Source: Listeria monocytogenes ATCC 19117
GTDB taxonomy: Bacteria; Bacillota; Bacilli; Lactobacillales; Listeriaceae
DNA: 64,000 nt
NCBI RefSeq assembly: GCF_000307025.1
Contig: NC_018584.1
Location: forward strand, 1,550,001 to 1,614,000
Reading direction: 5' to 3'
The notes beneath the pieces were generated by a model, which saw nothing but the letters and a program-made list of their open reading frames with translations, searched no databases and was not told where the DNA came from. Each line of letters starts with the position of its first letter. Positions within the stretch are counted from its first letter, which is position 1. The translations under genes were made by a program, and so were the position numbers. Positions 31,182 to 41,824 of the stretch are shown one piece after another.

Positions 31182-32471
31182 TTAGCCGCGAAGTATTTTG
31201 CATGTCGTATCAAATGCTTCCAAGGTCTTATCAATTTCTTTCTCGGTGTGCATCGTAGAAATGAAGACACCCTCAAACTGAGACGGTGGTAAGAAAATGC
31301 CTTGACCTAACATTTCACGGTAATAATTTCGGAAAAATTCTAGATTACTTGTTTTTGCTGTATCAAAATTAATCACTTTTTGATCAGTGAAGAAAAAGCC
31401 GAACATCGAACCAGCCTTATTAATCGAGAGCGGGACTTGTCTTCTAGCAGATATCTCTGTAAGTCCTTCTTCCATTCGCTTAATTAGGGTGCGGAAAACA
31501 TCATAGTGTTGCGGCGTTAGTTGGCGAACTGTTTCAAAGCCAGCATTCATTGCTAATGGATTTCCGGATAAAGTTCCCGCTTGATAAATAGAACCAGCAG
31601 GAGCAATCTGTTCCATAATTTCTTTCTTTCCACCATAAGCACCAACTGGTAAACCACCACCAATCACTTTTCCTAAACAAGTAAGATCGGGCGTTACCAC
31701 ATAATAGCCTTGAGCAGAATAGTAATCTACTCTAAATCCGGTCATAACTTCATCAAAAATGAGCAAGGAGCCAAATTTTGTAGTAAGCTCTCGAAGTCCT
31801 TCTAAAAATCCATCAATTGGAGGAACAACACCCATATTGCCCGCGACTGGTTCAACTATGACTGCTGCTATTTCTTCTCCATATTTTTGGAAGGCCAGTT
31901 CGGCTCCTTCAATATCATTGTATGGGACTGTTATTGTATCTGCCGCAAGACCTTTAGTAACTCCTGGAGAATCCGGTAATCCGAGTGTCGCTACCCCTGA
32001 ACCAGCTTTAATTAATAAAGAATCTCCATGTCCGTGATAACTTCCTTCAAATTTCAAGATTTTTTCTCTTTTTGTATAACCGCGAGCCAAACGAATAGCA
32101 CTCATCGTTGCTTCCGTTCCTGATGAAACCATACGAACAATTTCAATAGATGGCACACGTTCAATTACTAATTTTGCTAATTCAGTTTCAATCTCAGTAG
32201 GCGTCCCAAAGCTGGTACCTTTCAGAGCTGCTTTTGTAATAGCATTAACAACAGCTGGATCAGCGTGCCCTAAAATTAGAGGGCCCCAAGATAACACATA
32301 ATCAATATATTCGTTACCATCAACATCTGTAATATAAGCGCCTTTTCCGTGGTCCATAAAAACTGGCGAGGCATCTACAGAGTTGAATGCTCGAACAGGG
32401 CTATTTACACCACCAGGTAAGACTTTTTTGGCTTCTTTAAAGGCCTTTTCGGATTTCGAATAGTTTTGCAA
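31182..32471 (-). CDS. hemL: Glutamate-1-semialdehyde 2,1-aminomutase
   Basis: 429 residues. This PLP enzyme turns glutamate-1-semialdehyde into 5-aminolevulinate. The class-III aminotransferase fold shows [25 protein letters not shown] and the PLP lysine in [11 protein letters not shown]. The start is TTG at 32471 with AGGAGG 7 nt upstream. It is the last gene of hemACDBL. I recall a second GSA aminotransferase elsewhere in Listeria, which would make this one partly redundant. Confidence 0.96.
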
Positions 32472-32483
32472 ATTTCTTACCTC

Positions 32484-33458
32484 CTATTTATTTAAATATT
32501 TGGATGCATCTTTTGCAAAATAAGTAATGATAAGTGTTGCACCCGCTCGTTTCATACTTGTTAGCATTTCTAAAACAATTTTTTCTTCATCTATCCAACC
32601 ATTTTGCGCAGCTGCTTTTACCATTGCATATTCACCACTAACATTGTAGGCAACTACTGGTAAATTGGTATTGTTCTTAACATCGCGCATGATATCTAAG
32701 TATGATAATGATGGTTTAACAATAAGGAAATCTGCACCTTCTTGTTCATCCGACATTGCTTCGCGAAGAGCTTCTTCACGATTGGCAGGATCCATTTGAT
32801 AAGATTTTCTATCACCAAATTGAGGGGCACTACCAGCAGCATCACGGAACGGTCCATAAAAAGCAGACGCATATTTAACTGCATATGACATAATTGGGAT
32901 ATCATAAAATCCCGCTTCATCTAACCCTTCGCGAATGACTTGAACAAAACCATCCATCATATTAGATGGAGCAATGATATCCGCTCCTGCAGCGGCTTGA
33001 CTGACAGCTGTTTGTTTCAATAATTCAAGCGATTCGTCATTGAGAATTTCCCCGTTTTCAATAACACCACAATGTCCATGATCAGTAAATTCACATAAAC
33101 ATGTGTCAGCCACCACAAGAATTTCAGGAAAACTTTTTTTTATAAGCCTTGTAGCTTCTTGAATAATTCCGTGGTCGTGATAAGCTTGCGTGCCAACTGC
33201 GTCTTTCTCGGCAGGAATACCAAATAAAATAACCGCTTTAATACCAAGGCTCTCAACTACGCGCATTTCTTCTTCTAGTTCATGTAAAGGATATTGAAAA
33301 ACCCCAGGCATAGAAGCTACTTCTGTTTTTGGTTCTTTGCCATCTTTAACAAAAATCGGATAGATTAAATCATCTGTATGTAAAACTGTTTCTCTTACTA
33401 AATCACGCAGTGTTTTGGTTTTTCTTAGACGACGATGTCTATCAAATTGATTTTTCAT
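32484..33458 (-). CDS. hemB: Delta-aminolevulinic acid dehydratase (porphobilinogen synthase)
   Basis: 324 residues. It condenses two 5-aminolevulinates into porphobilinogen. Active-site lysines are visible at Lys195 and Lys248 ([10 protein letters not shown]), with [13 protein letters not shown] between. Cys120, Cys122 and Cys130 ([14 protein letters not shown]) form the zinc site, so this is a zinc-dependent form. The ATG overlaps the hemD stop (ATGA) and has AGGAGG within hemD, giving translational coupling. Confidence 0.97.
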   Translation of the reverse strand: MKNQFDRHRRLRKTKTLRDLVRETVLHTDDLIYPIFVKDGKEPKTEVASMPGVFQYPLHELEEEMRVVESLGIKAVILFGIPAEKDAVGTQAYHDHGIIQEATRLIKKSFPEILVVADTCLCEFTDHGHCGVIENGEILNDESLELLKQTAVSQAAAGADIIAPSNMMDGFVQVIREGLDEAGFYDIPIMSYAVKYASAFYGPFRDAAGSAPQFGDRKSYQMDPANREEALREAMSDEQEGADFLIVKPSLSYLDIMRDVKNNTNLPVVAYNVSGEYAMVKAAAQNGWIDEEKIVLEMLTSMKRAGATLIITYFAKDASKYLNK

Positions 33459-34177
33459 TTTAATTCCTCCTGTATTATCAAATCAGCTAGGTGCTTCATG
33501 GTGAAGGTTTTTGGTTGATATTTTACTTCCCATCCATCTGCTATAATGGCTTCTGTTGTAATACTACCAATGGATGCAATATGCCACTTCTCTTTTTGAG
33601 CAGGGAATGACTTCGCAGTGGAATAGAAGTTTTTCCATGCAGATGGGCTGGCAAAAACAATTATTTGTGTTTCATTTAGTTTCAGTTGTTCGATTAACCG
33701 TATTTTAGAATTTTCTGGAAAGATTGTTTCATAGAGCTCAAACGAAACAACGATGTAACCTTTTTCAATCAATCTATCTTTTATTATTGTTCTGCTTAAA
33801 TTACTTTGTGGTATTAAGATACTTGTTTTCTCTGGGTTTTCGTTTAGCCATTCTTCTAAAAATACTTCTGACTGATAGATAGATGGGACAAAATTTGGTT
33901 CGTGACCAAATTCTGCCAGTTTTTCTTTTGTTTTTTCACCGATGACAGCTATTTTATAATTGAATCTTTCATGTTGGTTCGTAAAGAAATATTCTACAGC
34001 ATTTGCACTTGTTAAAAAAAGCCAGTCTGTTTGTTGTTGTTCTCGACTCAAATCCATTTTTATAGGTCGTGTTTTAATCAGCGGGATTGACGTCACTTCA
34101 AAACCATTTTGCGAAAAATAGGTTTGCCATGGTTTGTTTTTATTCGCTTCTCTTGTTAAAACAACTTTTTTACTCAT
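33455..34177 (-). CDS. hemD: Uroporphyrinogen-III synthase
   Basis: 240 residues. It closes and inverts ring D of hydroxymethylbilane to give uroporphyrinogen III. The family is poorly conserved; visible marks are [12 protein letters not shown] at the N-terminus, [13 protein letters not shown], and a C-terminal [12 protein letters not shown] segment. Identification leans on position between hemC and hemB, with ATGA overlaps at both ends. No sign of truncation. Confidence 0.9.
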   Translation of the reverse strand: MSKKVVLTREANKNKPWQTYFSQNGFEVTSIPLIKTRPIKMDLSREQQQTDWLFLTSANAVEYFFTNQHERFNYKIAVIGEKTKEKLAEFGHEPNFVPSIYQSEVFLEEWLNENPEKTSILIPQSNLSRTIIKDRLIEKGYIVVSFELYETIFPENSKIRLIEQLKLNETQIIVFASPSAWKNFYSTAKSFPAQKEKWHIASIGSITTEAIIADGWEVKYQPKTFTMKHLADLIIQEELK

Positions 34178-35103
34178 ATATTTCTCAGTTCTTTGATAAT
34201 AGTATCTGCACCTTCACTTAGCAAATCTTCTGCTACTTTATTTCCAATTTCACTTGGATTTGCACCAGCTTGTTCGGATGCAAGAATGATGGAACCATCC
34301 GCATTACCAACTAAACCTTTAAAATGAACGACTTCATTAGCTCTTGTAGCAAAGCCGGCAATCGGAATTTCACAGCCACCATTTAATTTTTTCAAGAAAA
34401 CACGTTCTGCTTCTACACAAATTCCAGTTTCTTCGTGATGAATAGAAGTTAACATATCGCGGATTTGTTGATCACTTTCGCGACACTCGATAGCAAGTGC
34501 ACCTTGTCCAACAGCTGGCAAACATAATTCTGGTGGGATGTCTTCTAGTTTTAACGTAGTATTTTCTAACCAACCCATACGAGCTAACCCAGCTTTTGCT
34601 AAGATAATTGCATCAAAATTTTCTGCATGTAATTTTTGAAGACGTGTATCGATATTGCCTCGAATTGGTTTAATCACAAAATCAGGTCGATGTTTTAGAA
34701 GTTGTGCCGCTCTACGGAGGCTACTTGTACCAATGACCGAGCCTTGTGGTAACTCATCTAGAGAATTCACTCGATTGAAAACGAAGCAATCTAATGGCGA
34801 TTCACGTTTTGGAATCGCGCCAATAATTAATCCTTCTTTCAAACTTGATGGAACATCTTTCATGCTATGTACCGCAAAATCAATCACTTCATCACTTAAA
34901 GCCTGCTCCACTTCGGATACAAATAGACCTTTTCCGCCTACTTTGCTAAGTGTTACATCTAAAATACGGTCCCCTTTTGTAACAATTTCTTTTATCTCAA
35001 AATCGAACTCAGGATAATTTTCTTTGAGCTTGTTAATCACCCAATTAGACTGAGTTAAAGCTAACTTGCTTCGTCTAGAACCAACAATTATTTTTCGTTT
35101 CAT
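34174..35103 (-). CDS. hemC: Hydroxymethylbilane synthase (porphobilinogen deaminase)
   Basis: 309 residues. It polymerises four porphobilinogens. The dipyrromethane cofactor attaches to Cys244 (GGCEIPI), and catalytic Asp82 lies in AVHSMKD. Arg-rich motif GTSSLRRAAQL and IRGNIDTRL are also typical. The ATG at 35103 is 3 nt after the hemA stop and has GAGGAG. In B. subtilis hemX lies between hemA and hemC; here it is absent. Confidence 0.97.
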   Translation of the reverse strand: MKRKIIVGSRRSKLALTQSNWVINKLKENYPEFDFEIKEIVTKGDRILDVTLSKVGGKGLFVSEVEQALSDEVIDFAVHSMKDVPSSLKEGLIIGAIPKRESPLDCFVFNRVNSLDELPQGSVIGTSSLRRAAQLLKHRPDFVIKPIRGNIDTRLQKLHAENFDAIILAKAGLARMGWLENTTLKLEDIPPELCLPAVGQGALAIECRESDQQIRDMLTSIHHEETGICVEAERVFLKKLNGGCEIPIAGFATRANEVVHFKGLVGNADGSIILASEQAGANPSEIGNKVAEDLLSEGADTIIKELRNI

Positions 35104-35106
35104 CCG

Positions 35107-36414
35107 TTAACTCCTCGTTTCGGCTTGTTCTTTTTCTATTACAGTAACATCTGTTTCACTCAACCCAAAAATACGTTTAAAATGTTCAATACTTGTAGTT
35201 GCATCTTCTTCTACAGACATTTCTTTTAATTCTGAGATAGGTTGTTTCAGCATTTGGTTTATAATGCTTTTCATATGTTTTCCAATTTGAATGTATTCGC
35301 GTTCTGTTAGTCCAGGAAGTTTATTTTCTAAACTAGTCATAGTAACTTCTTGCATATCTAACGCTTTTTCACGCAAAGCACGAATAATAGGGACGACGCC
35401 TAGTTGCTTTTCCCACTCGAAAAAGTTACGAACTTCTGCCTCAATAGTTTTTTCAAGTTCCAGAACGATTCGCTGCCGCTCTAATGAGTTCGCGCTAACG
35501 ACCCCTGCCAAATCGTCAATGTCATATAAATGGAAATTGGGAATGTATGAACAATCATGTTCAACATTTCGAGGTAAACCGATATCAATTACAAGCATCG
35601 AACTCGCTTTTTGTTCCATCAAATCTTGCATAGCAGCTTGTTTAATAATAGGTTCTGCCGCACTTGTCGAAACGAGAACGATGTCTGCTAGCATCAAATG
35701 TTCATTCATATTTTCATATGCGCCCACTTTTGCTTGAAATTGATTTGCTAATAATTCTGCATTAGATTTAGTACGGTTGATGATGGTTATATCTGCAATG
35801 CCGCTCCCAGCGAGATTTTGCAAAGCGAGTTCACTCATTTCCCCTGCACCAACTAGCACAATTTTCTTATTGTCTAATGAACCATATAATTTTTTTGCAA
35901 CCTCTACAGCGGCATAACTGACAGACACAGCATTTTCATTAATTTTTGTATGGTGGTGTACTTTTTTTGCGAAAGTAACTACTTCCCGAAAAAGTTTATT
36001 TAAAAGTGTACCTGTTGTAGCCGTTTGTTTGGCGATTTCGAATGCATGTTTTACTTGTCCGAGGATTTGCGTTTCTCCCAGTACTAACGAATCAAGTCCC
36101 GCGGTTACTTTATATAAATGATTGACAGCATCTGATTCTTCATGGAAAAACAAATAAGGTTCGATTTTTTCCATATCCATTTGAAACCAGTTAGCCATAA
36201 AGCGTTTTAAGTAATATCTACCTGTATGTATTTGGTCAACAACCGCAATAATTTCTGTTCGATTGCACGTTGAAATAATAACATTTTCGAGGATACTTTT
36301 TTCCTGCTGTAATGTTACTAAGGCCATTTCTTCTTCGCTTTCTTTAAAAACTAATTTTTCGCGGATGTCGATTGGTGCTGTGTGATGATTCAGCCCCATG
36401 GTGAGAATAAACAT
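35107..36414 (-). CDS. hemA: Glutamyl-tRNA reductase
   Basis: 435 residues. It reduces glutamyl-tRNA to glutamate-1-semialdehyde, the committed step of heme synthesis. The thioester nucleophile is Cys50 in ISTCNRTEI; the N-terminal GLNHHTAPIDIRE, the NADPH-binding VLVGAGEMSELA and a C-terminal dimerisation helix region follow. The ATG at 36414 has TAGGAGGA. It heads the hemACDBL operon and has a SigA-type promoter 38 nt upstream. Confidence 0.97.
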   Translation of the reverse strand: MFILTMGLNHHTAPIDIREKLVFKESEEEMALVTLQQEKSILENVIISTCNRTEIIAVVDQIHTGRYYLKRFMANWFQMDMEKIEPYLFFHEESDAVNHLYKVTAGLDSLVLGETQILGQVKHAFEIAKQTATTGTLLNKLFREVVTFAKKVHHHTKINENAVSVSYAAVEVAKKLYGSLDNKKIVLVGAGEMSELALQNLAGSGIADITIINRTKSNAELLANQFQAKVGAYENMNEHLMLADIVLVSTSAAEPIIKQAAMQDLMEQKASSMLVIDIGLPRNVEHDCSYIPNFHLYDIDDLAGVVSANSLERQRIVLELEKTIEAEVRNFFEWEKQLGVVPIIRALREKALDMQEVTMTSLENKLPGLTEREYIQIGKHMKSIINQMLKQPISELKEMSVEEDATTSIEHFKRIFGLSETDVTVIEKEQAETRS

Positions 36415-36451
36415 TCGATAATCCTCCTAAAATTAAATTGAACTCTAATAC

Positions 36452-36480
36452 ATTCTACCACTTTTCGATGTGTACACCAA
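36452..36480 (-). promoter_or_regulatory. Predicted SigA promoter of hemACDBL
   Basis: TTGGTG (36475-36480), a 17-nt spacer and TAGAAT (36452-36457) on the minus strand. No PerR- or Fur-box match was seen by eye. Confidence 0.65.
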
Positions 36481-36504
36481 ATAGTCCGTTTATGTATTTA
36501 GACG

Positions 36505-36537
36505 GAAAAAAGAGCTGGATTTTTCATTCCAACTCCT
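36505..36537 (-). terminator. Terminator of engB
   Basis: An 8-bp core stem (36512-36519 with 36528-36535), extendable by two pairs, with a TTTTTTCC tail on the minus strand. Confidence 0.85.
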
Positions 36538-36541
36538 TCTA

Positions 36542-37126
36542 TTATTCCATTCCTTCTTTGATAAACTGCCATGCTTCGTCTTTTCCCATTTTTGTTTCAG
36601 AGGAAAATAAGACAAATTTGTCATCAGGATCAAAATCAAGTGTTTCTCGCACAATTTTAGCATTTTTTTGCCATTTACTGCGTGGTATTTTGTCTGCTTT
36701 CGTTGCTACGACGATAACAGGGATGTCGTAATACTTCAGAAATTCATACATCATTCGGTCATCTTCTGTAGGTTTATGGCGCAAATCTACAATTTGGATA
36801 ACACCACGAAGTTGCTCACGAGAAGTAATATACGTTTCAATCATCACGCCCCATTTTTCGCGTTCTGTTTTCGAAACTTTAGCGAAACCATAACCGGGTA
36901 CATCGACAAAGAAAAGTGCTTCTTCAATTTTATAAAAATTTAGTGTTTGTGTTTTTCCTGGTTTTTGTGAAATTCTTGCCATACTTTTGCGGCGAATCAT
37001 CGTATTAATAAAAGATGATTTTCCAACGTTTGATCGACCTGCAAGTGCATATTCTGGAAGGTCTGTCTCGGGATATTGCTCTGGTCGAACAGCGCTTATT
37101 ATTAGTTCTACATTATTTACATCCAT
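36542..37126 (-). CDS. engB: Ribosome biogenesis GTPase EngB/YsxC
   Basis: 194 residues from [20 protein letters not shown] lies 6 nt before this ATG; the eight-codon upstream extension has no site. G motifs: GRSNVGKSS (G1), the switch I region [21 protein letters not shown] (G3) and TKADK (G4). It is an essential GTPase of 50S subunit assembly. A terminator separates it from hemA, unlike a continuous operon. No clear -10 of its own was found. Confidence 0.95.
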
Positions 37127-37192
37127 AATTTTCCATCCTGTTCTATTCATTATCTTTTACTAGTATAACGGAAAAAGAGGAAAAAAGCACCA

Positions 37193-37228
37193 TGAAAAAA
37201 TACTGCCCCCTTTAAGAGACAGTATTTT
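37193..37228 (-). terminator. Terminator of thrS
   Basis: AAAATACTG/CAGTATTTT stem (37197-37205 with 37220-37228) and a TTTTTT tail on the minus strand. Confidence 0.85.
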
Positions 37229-37233
37229 CGTGA

Positions 37234-39156
37234 TTAATATTTGCTTACTTCAGCAACAACTTGTGCGATAAATGCATCTAAATCCATTGTTTCAGAGTCT
37301 TTAGAGCCGTAACGACGAACGTTAACAGAACCAGCCTCTACTTCTTGGTCACCTAATACTAAGGCATAAGGAATTTTCTTTGTTTGTGCTTCACGGATTT
37401 TATATCCTAATTTTTCATTACGATCATCCACTTCAGCACGAAGTCCAGCGCGTTGTAATTTATCTTGTACACCTTTTGCATAATCTAAATGTGCATCTGC
37501 ATTAACTGGAATAAGTTCCATTTGTACTGGAGCTAACCAAGTTGGGAAAGCACCTTTGTATTCTTCGATTAGATATGCGACAAAACGTTCCATTGTCGAT
37601 ACAACTCCACGGTGAATGACAACTGGACGATGTTTTTCGCCATCTTCGCCAATGTAAGTTAAGTCAAAGCGTTCTGGAAGTAAGAAGTCAAGTTGTACAG
37701 TGGAAAGTGTTTCTTCTTTTCCTATTGCAGTTTTCACTTGAACATCTAGTTTTGGACCGTAAAATGCAGCTTCACCTTCTGCTTCAAAGTAATCCATTTC
37801 CATTTCGTCCATGGCGGATTTAAGCATGGCTTGCGCTTTTTCCCACATAGCATCATCGTCAAAATATTTTTCAGTATTTTTCGGATCACGGTAGCTTAGG
37901 CGGAAGGAGTAATCTTTAATATCAAAGTCTTTATATACTTCTAAAATTAGCTCTACAACCCGTTTGAACTCATCTTTGATTTGGTCAGGGCGAACAAATA
38001 CGTGTGCATCATTTAAAGTCATTCCACGAACACGTTGAAGTCCTGAAAGCGCCCCACTCATTTCATAACGGTGCATCATACCAAGCTCGGCAATACGGAT
38101 TGGTAGTTCACGGTAACTATGGATATCATTTTTATAAATCATCATGTGATGCGGGCAGTTCATTGGACGTAAAACTAGTTCTTCGTTGTCCATTTTCATT
38201 GTTGGGAACATGTCTTCATGGTAATGATCCCAGTGGCCGCTTGTTTTATAAAGCTCAACATTAGCCATAATCGGAGTGTAAACGTGATTGTAACCAAGGC
38301 GTTCTTCTTTATCCACAATGTATCGTTCGATAACGCGTCGGATAGTCGCACCTTTTGGCAACCAAAGTGGTAAACCTTGACCAACTTCAATACTATTTGC
38401 AAATAAATCTAGTTCTTTACCTAGTTTACGATGATCACGTTCTTTCGCTTCTTTTTGCATTTGGATAAATTCTTTTAAGCCATTTTTATCGAAGAAAGCT
38501 GTGCCATAAATGCGTTGTAGCATTTTGTTGTTACTATCGCCACGCCAGTATGCACCAGCCACGCTAAGTAGTTTGAACACTTGAATTTTACCAGTAGAAG
38601 GAACATGGACTCCGCGACAAAGGTCGAAAAATTCACCTTGTGTATAAATTGTCACTGTTTCATCTTCTGGGATTGCTTCGATAAGTTCTAATTTATATTG
38701 ATCTCCAATTGCTTTGAAACGTTTAATTGCTTCTTCGCGAGAAACAACTTCGCGCTCAATTGGAACATTTTCACGCACAATTTTTTGCATTTCTTTTTCA
38801 ATTTCAACAAGAGATTCATCGCTAATAACTGCCTCTGTATCAATATCATAATAGAAACCAGATTCAATCGCTGGGCCAACACCAAATTTCACATCTGGAT
38901 AAAGGCGTTTCAATGCTTGAGCCATTAAATGAGCTGTACTGTGACGCAAAATACCAAGCGCATCTTCATGGTCTGGTGTTACGATTTCGATTGCTCCGTC
39001 TTCGTGGATTGGTGTTACTAAATCAAGTAACTCCCCGTTTAATTTACCTGCGAGTGCTTTCTTTTTTAGCCCTGGGCTGATAGAAGCAGCAATATCTGCT
39101 GTTGAAACGCCTGGCTCGAATTCTTTTACTGCACCGTCTGGAAATGTGATTTTCAT
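37234..39156 (-). CDS. thrS: Threonyl-tRNA synthetase
   Basis: 640 residues from [24 protein letters not shown] precedes this ATG, and the 24-codon upstream frame lies in the T-box leader. Domains in order: TGS (1-62), editing domain with [10 protein letters not shown] and [10 protein letters not shown], class II catalytic core with [14 protein letters not shown] and the motif 3 region [10 protein letters not shown], and an anticodon-binding domain. It charges tRNA-Thr and clears Ser-tRNA-Thr. It is monocistronic, under T-box control. Confidence 0.98.
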   Translation of the reverse strand: MKITFPDGAVKEFEPGVSTADIAASISPGLKKKALAGKLNGELLDLVTPIHEDGAIEIVTPDHEDALGILRHSTAHLMAQALKRLYPDVKFGVGPAIESGFYYDIDTEAVISDESLVEIEKEMQKIVRENVPIEREVVSREEAIKRFKAIGDQYKLELIEAIPEDETVTIYTQGEFFDLCRGVHVPSTGKIQVFKLLSVAGAYWRGDSNNKMLQRIYGTAFFDKNGLKEFIQMQKEAKERDHRKLGKELDLFANSIEVGQGLPLWLPKGATIRRVIERYIVDKEERLGYNHVYTPIMANVELYKTSGHWDHYHEDMFPTMKMDNEELVLRPMNCPHHMMIYKNDIHSYRELPIRIAELGMMHRYEMSGALSGLQRVRGMTLNDAHVFVRPDQIKDEFKRVVELILEVYKDFDIKDYSFRLSYRDPKNTEKYFDDDAMWEKAQAMLKSAMDEMEMDYFEAEGEAAFYGPKLDVQVKTAIGKEETLSTVQLDFLLPERFDLTYIGEDGEKHRPVVIHRGVVSTMERFVAYLIEEYKGAFPTWLAPVQMELIPVNADAHLDYAKGVQDKLQRAGLRAEVDDRNEKLGYKIREAQTKKIPYALVLGDQEVEAGSVNVRRYGSKDSETMDLDAFIAQVVAEVSKY

Positions 39157-39194
39157 ACTAATCTCTCCTTTTCTTTTTTTAGTGTGGTTAGGAG

Positions 39195-39463
39195 GGCAAA
39201 ATAAAAAACCCATCCCTCCTGTTGTCAAGGGACGAGTTTATGCTCGTGGTTCCACCCAAGATTCAGAAATAGCTAAAAATAACTACTTCACTCTTGTCGC
39301 TTATAACGGAGCGATCCGTCTATTATTACTAGTTAAACACGTTCCTAATAGAAGTTCCAAGGTGGTCCAAATTTAAGTTCCAATAGAAGGTTCCCAGCTA
39401 GCCCTTCCTCTCTAAAATTTTCCGTTAAATTGGTTGTCCTTTTCATCACTTTGTTTTATATTA
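39195..39463 (-). promoter_or_regulatory. T-box riboswitch of thrS
   Basis: The leader contains the T-box core GGGTGGAACCACG (39245-39257) and a terminator stem (39209-39217 with 39228-39236) ending in TTTTTTATTTT. ACC triplets in TTGGACCACCTTGG (about 39358-39371) are the likely threonine specifier. Uncharged tRNA-Thr is expected to switch on thrS. Confidence 0.92.
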
Positions 39464-39469
39464 CTTCAA

Positions 39470-39498
39470 ATTATAAGCCCGATTAAACATATTTGCAA
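39470..39498 (-). promoter_or_regulatory. Predicted SigA promoter of thrS
   Basis: TTGCAA (39493-39498), a 17-nt spacer and a perfect TATAAT (39470-39475), a few bases after the dnaI stop codon. Confidence 0.8.
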
Positions 39499-39505
39499 GT
39501 ACTTT

Positions 39506-40429
39506 TTAGAAACGGCGATTTTTCCCTTCTAAGTTAACCTCTTTCGACAAATAGCGCACCCGTTCCATGATTCGGCGAGCTTTTAGTTTTTCTTCCGTAC
39601 CATTTTGGGCAAACATTAAATGATTTTCTAGTTGATCCATGTTGTAATTTGATGAGAAGAAAGTTGGTAATTCCTCTTGCATCCGGAATTGTAAAATCGC
39701 ACCCAACACTTCATCACGCGTCCAAGCGGTCATCGATTCTGCGCCAATATCATCGAGCATCAATACTTCTGTTTCTTTCGCAAATTGAATTTTTTCACCG
39801 ACTGTATTGTCAGAAATAGACTGTTTCACTTCGCGCATGAACTCGGGTAAATAAACAAGTGTTGATGAGATTCCTTTCAAAGCTAGCTCTTTTGCAAGGG
39901 CTCCAAGTAAGTAGGATTTTCCGGTTCCAAAGCTACCATGAATAAATAAGCCTTTGACACGCTCGCCACTTTTTGGAGGGTAATTATTTAAGAATTGATA
40001 CGCTTCCACAAGTGCCAATTGACGCGATTCTTCATCCGTGTAAAAGTCCGCTAAGTTCGCGTCCACTACTTGCTTAGGCATATAAAGAGAACGAATTCTT
40101 CGCTCAACTGCACGGCGTTTATCTTCTTCTATTTTCTCTTTCGTCGGATAGTAGGTGACAGTGATGAATTCCCCATTAAGAACAAGTTTTGGTGCATAAC
40201 CAGGCATTAAAGTTTCTTCCTGTTCCGTGAATTTTTTGTGTTGCGTCATAAATTCATATAAATTAGACAAATTTTGATTAACTAATTGCTCGGTAACCTC
40301 TTCTTTGTGCTCTTTGAAAAAGTCTTGAATTGGTTGATAATGGAGAACTTGTTGTTTTAAACCTTGGTATTCTTTTTCAAAGTCGCGGCCTTCAAAAAGC
40401 TGTCCTAATGTTCTTTCGATGTTATCCAT
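39506..40429 (-). CDS. dnaI: Primosomal helicase loader DnaI
   Basis: 307 residues from MDNIERTLGQ. AGGTG lies 6 nt before this ATG; a GTG three codons earlier is too near its site. The C-terminal AAA+ domain has Walker A GSFGTGKS (165-172), Walker B VLMLDDIGAES and the DnaC/DnaI signature near RRIMERV. It loads the replicative helicase DnaC with DnaB and DnaD. The N-terminal domain of B. subtilis DnaI holds a cysteine-rich zinc site; this protein has no cysteine at all. It ends the nrdR-dnaB-dnaI operon. Confidence 0.95.
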   Translation of the reverse strand: MDNIERTLGQLFEGRDFEKEYQGLKQQVLHYQPIQDFFKEHKEEVTEQLVNQNLSNLYEFMTQHKKFTEQEETLMPGYAPKLVLNGEFITVTYYPTKEKIEEDKRRAVERRIRSLYMPKQVVDANLADFYTDEESRQLALVEAYQFLNNYPPKSGERVKGLFIHGSFGTGKSYLLGALAKELALKGISSTLVYLPEFMREVKQSISDNTVGEKIQFAKETEVLMLDDIGAESMTAWTRDEVLGAILQFRMQEELPTFFSSNYNMDQLENHLMFAQNGTEEKLKARRIMERVRYLSKEVNLEGKNRRF

Positions 40430-40438
40430 CTTCTTCAC

Positions 40439-41824
40439 CTACCTTTTATTTAGTCGTTCTTTAATTTCACGAACTTGTTCTTCGAGTGTTTGTTTTTCTT
40501 TATCTGTCATTTTATTTTCGGCTGGAGCAACTTGCTCCTTATCAAACCAATCCGGCAAAATTTCTTTTCGCGTTGTTTTTTGATAATTTCGGTTGTAATT
40601 ATTCGTTTTTGGTGTGGCTGGTTCTTCTTGAAGTCGTTTGTATTTCTCGTGCTCTTGCCACGCTAGATCCATTGCTTCTTTTGCTGTTTTTACATTTTTT
40701 CGTTTCCAGTGAGCAGCGATCGTCATCATGTAATTTTTAGAAAGCTTCCGGTCAAGCCGGAGTAACACGTACTCAATCAGCACATTCATCACAGGAACTG
40801 GTAAATTTTGCTGGTTCATGACTTCTTCTACAACGCGCAAATCGGTTTCAGCGGGAACTGCCCCGTCTGAAATGTCTACCAAAAGTTGAAAAGGCGTGAT
40901 GCTTTCTAAATATACTTGCAGCGCTTCTTCATCATTTAACGATTCTTCTGGTTCTTTATCGACAGGCGTTTCCTGCTTCATTTGCAGTTTTGGCGGCGCA
41001 CCGTGTTCGATGGTGTAGCCTTCACGAACGATTTTACGCAAATAAACGATGTCGATTTCACCATTTGCATCAAGCGCACGATACAAATAACTCGGCATAT
41101 CTTTTTCAGAAACTTGATAAATCCCGTGAAGTTTTAATATCGTTTGGCGTACTTCTTTTGTTATCTTTTCGCGAGCAATCATTCCCGGTGAAAGCAAGCT
41201 CAAAAACAAATTAAAGTCAAAACTCGCGTCATCAAATTCAATTTCTTTTGGCGTCACTTTGTCTAGTAACTTTTGACTAGTTTCAGTCGTAACTGCACTA
41301 CTACCACCTTTAAACGGTTCGAAAACATCTTGAAACGAACGAGTGATTTCGCTATATGTAGCTGTGTCAAATGCCTCGTCTGCGAAAAAACGACGCAAAC
41401 GTTGAAACTGCGCATTGCCAATTTTGCTATATAAATAAATATTTAATAGACCATCCGAAAAAAACTTTTCTGGTGATAACGGTGGCAAGATTTCGTAAAT
41501 ATAAAAGCGTTGATCGTTTTCGGTCTTCACATAACTCTTTAAAAGACCTAAGCCTTCTAATTTTAGCCTTGCCTCGAATAACGCTTTCAAACTAATATCA
41601 AGCATATTTAAAAGTTGGACGTGCGAATGCGCTTCTGACCAAAGTCTGTTTTCTTCGACTTCTGTGAACAGTGTTTGATATAAAGCAAGACATTCCGCCC
41701 CCATTAGCGGTTGATATAACATCGTAATAATTTTTCTGTCGGCGCCGGTCAAGATTCCACTTGCTTTTACTTGATAGCTGTCTACCGCTTGAAGCTCCAT
41801 CCAAAATTCCGTCAATTTACTCAC
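40439..41824 (-). CDS. dnaB: Replication initiation and membrane attachment protein DnaB
   Basis: 461 residues. This is the Firmicute DnaB helicase-loading protein, not the helicase. It has two DnaB/DnaD-type regions: the N-terminal winged-helix part ([20 protein letters not shown]) and a later DDBH2 region with the [20 protein letters not shown] stretch. It acts with DnaD and DnaI at oriC and in restart. The GTG at 41824 overlaps the nrdR stop (GTGA); a TTG at 41815 with AGGTG 6 nt upstream is an equally good start and would shorten it by three residues. Confidence 0.93.
   Translation of the reverse strand: MSKLTEFWMELQAVDSYQVKASGILTGADRKIITMLYQPLMGAECLALYQTLFTEVEENRLWSEAHSHVQLLNMLDISLKALFEARLKLEGLGLLKSYVKTENDQRFYIYEILPPLSPEKFFSDGLLNIYLYSKIGNAQFQRLRRFFADEAFDTATYSEITRSFQDVFEPFKGGSSAVTTETSQKLLDKVTPKEIEFDDASFDFNLFLSLLSPGMIAREKITKEVRQTILKLHGIYQVSEKDMPSYLYRALDANGEIDIVYLRKIVREGYTIEHGAPPKLQMKQETPVDKEPEESLNDEEALQVYLESITPFQLLVDISDGAVPAETDLRVVEEVMNQQNLPVPVMNVLIEYVLLRLDRKLSKNYMMTIAAHWKRKNVKTAKEAMDLAWQEHEKYKRLQEEPATPKTNNYNRNYQKTTRKEILPDWFDKEQVAPAENKMTDKEKQTLEEQVREIKERLNKR

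Noticed and set aside
35291-35737. 148-codon plus-strand frame opposite hemA
   Set aside because: It lies wholly antisense to hemA, has serine- and lysine-rich composition typical of shadow frames, and no ribosome site.
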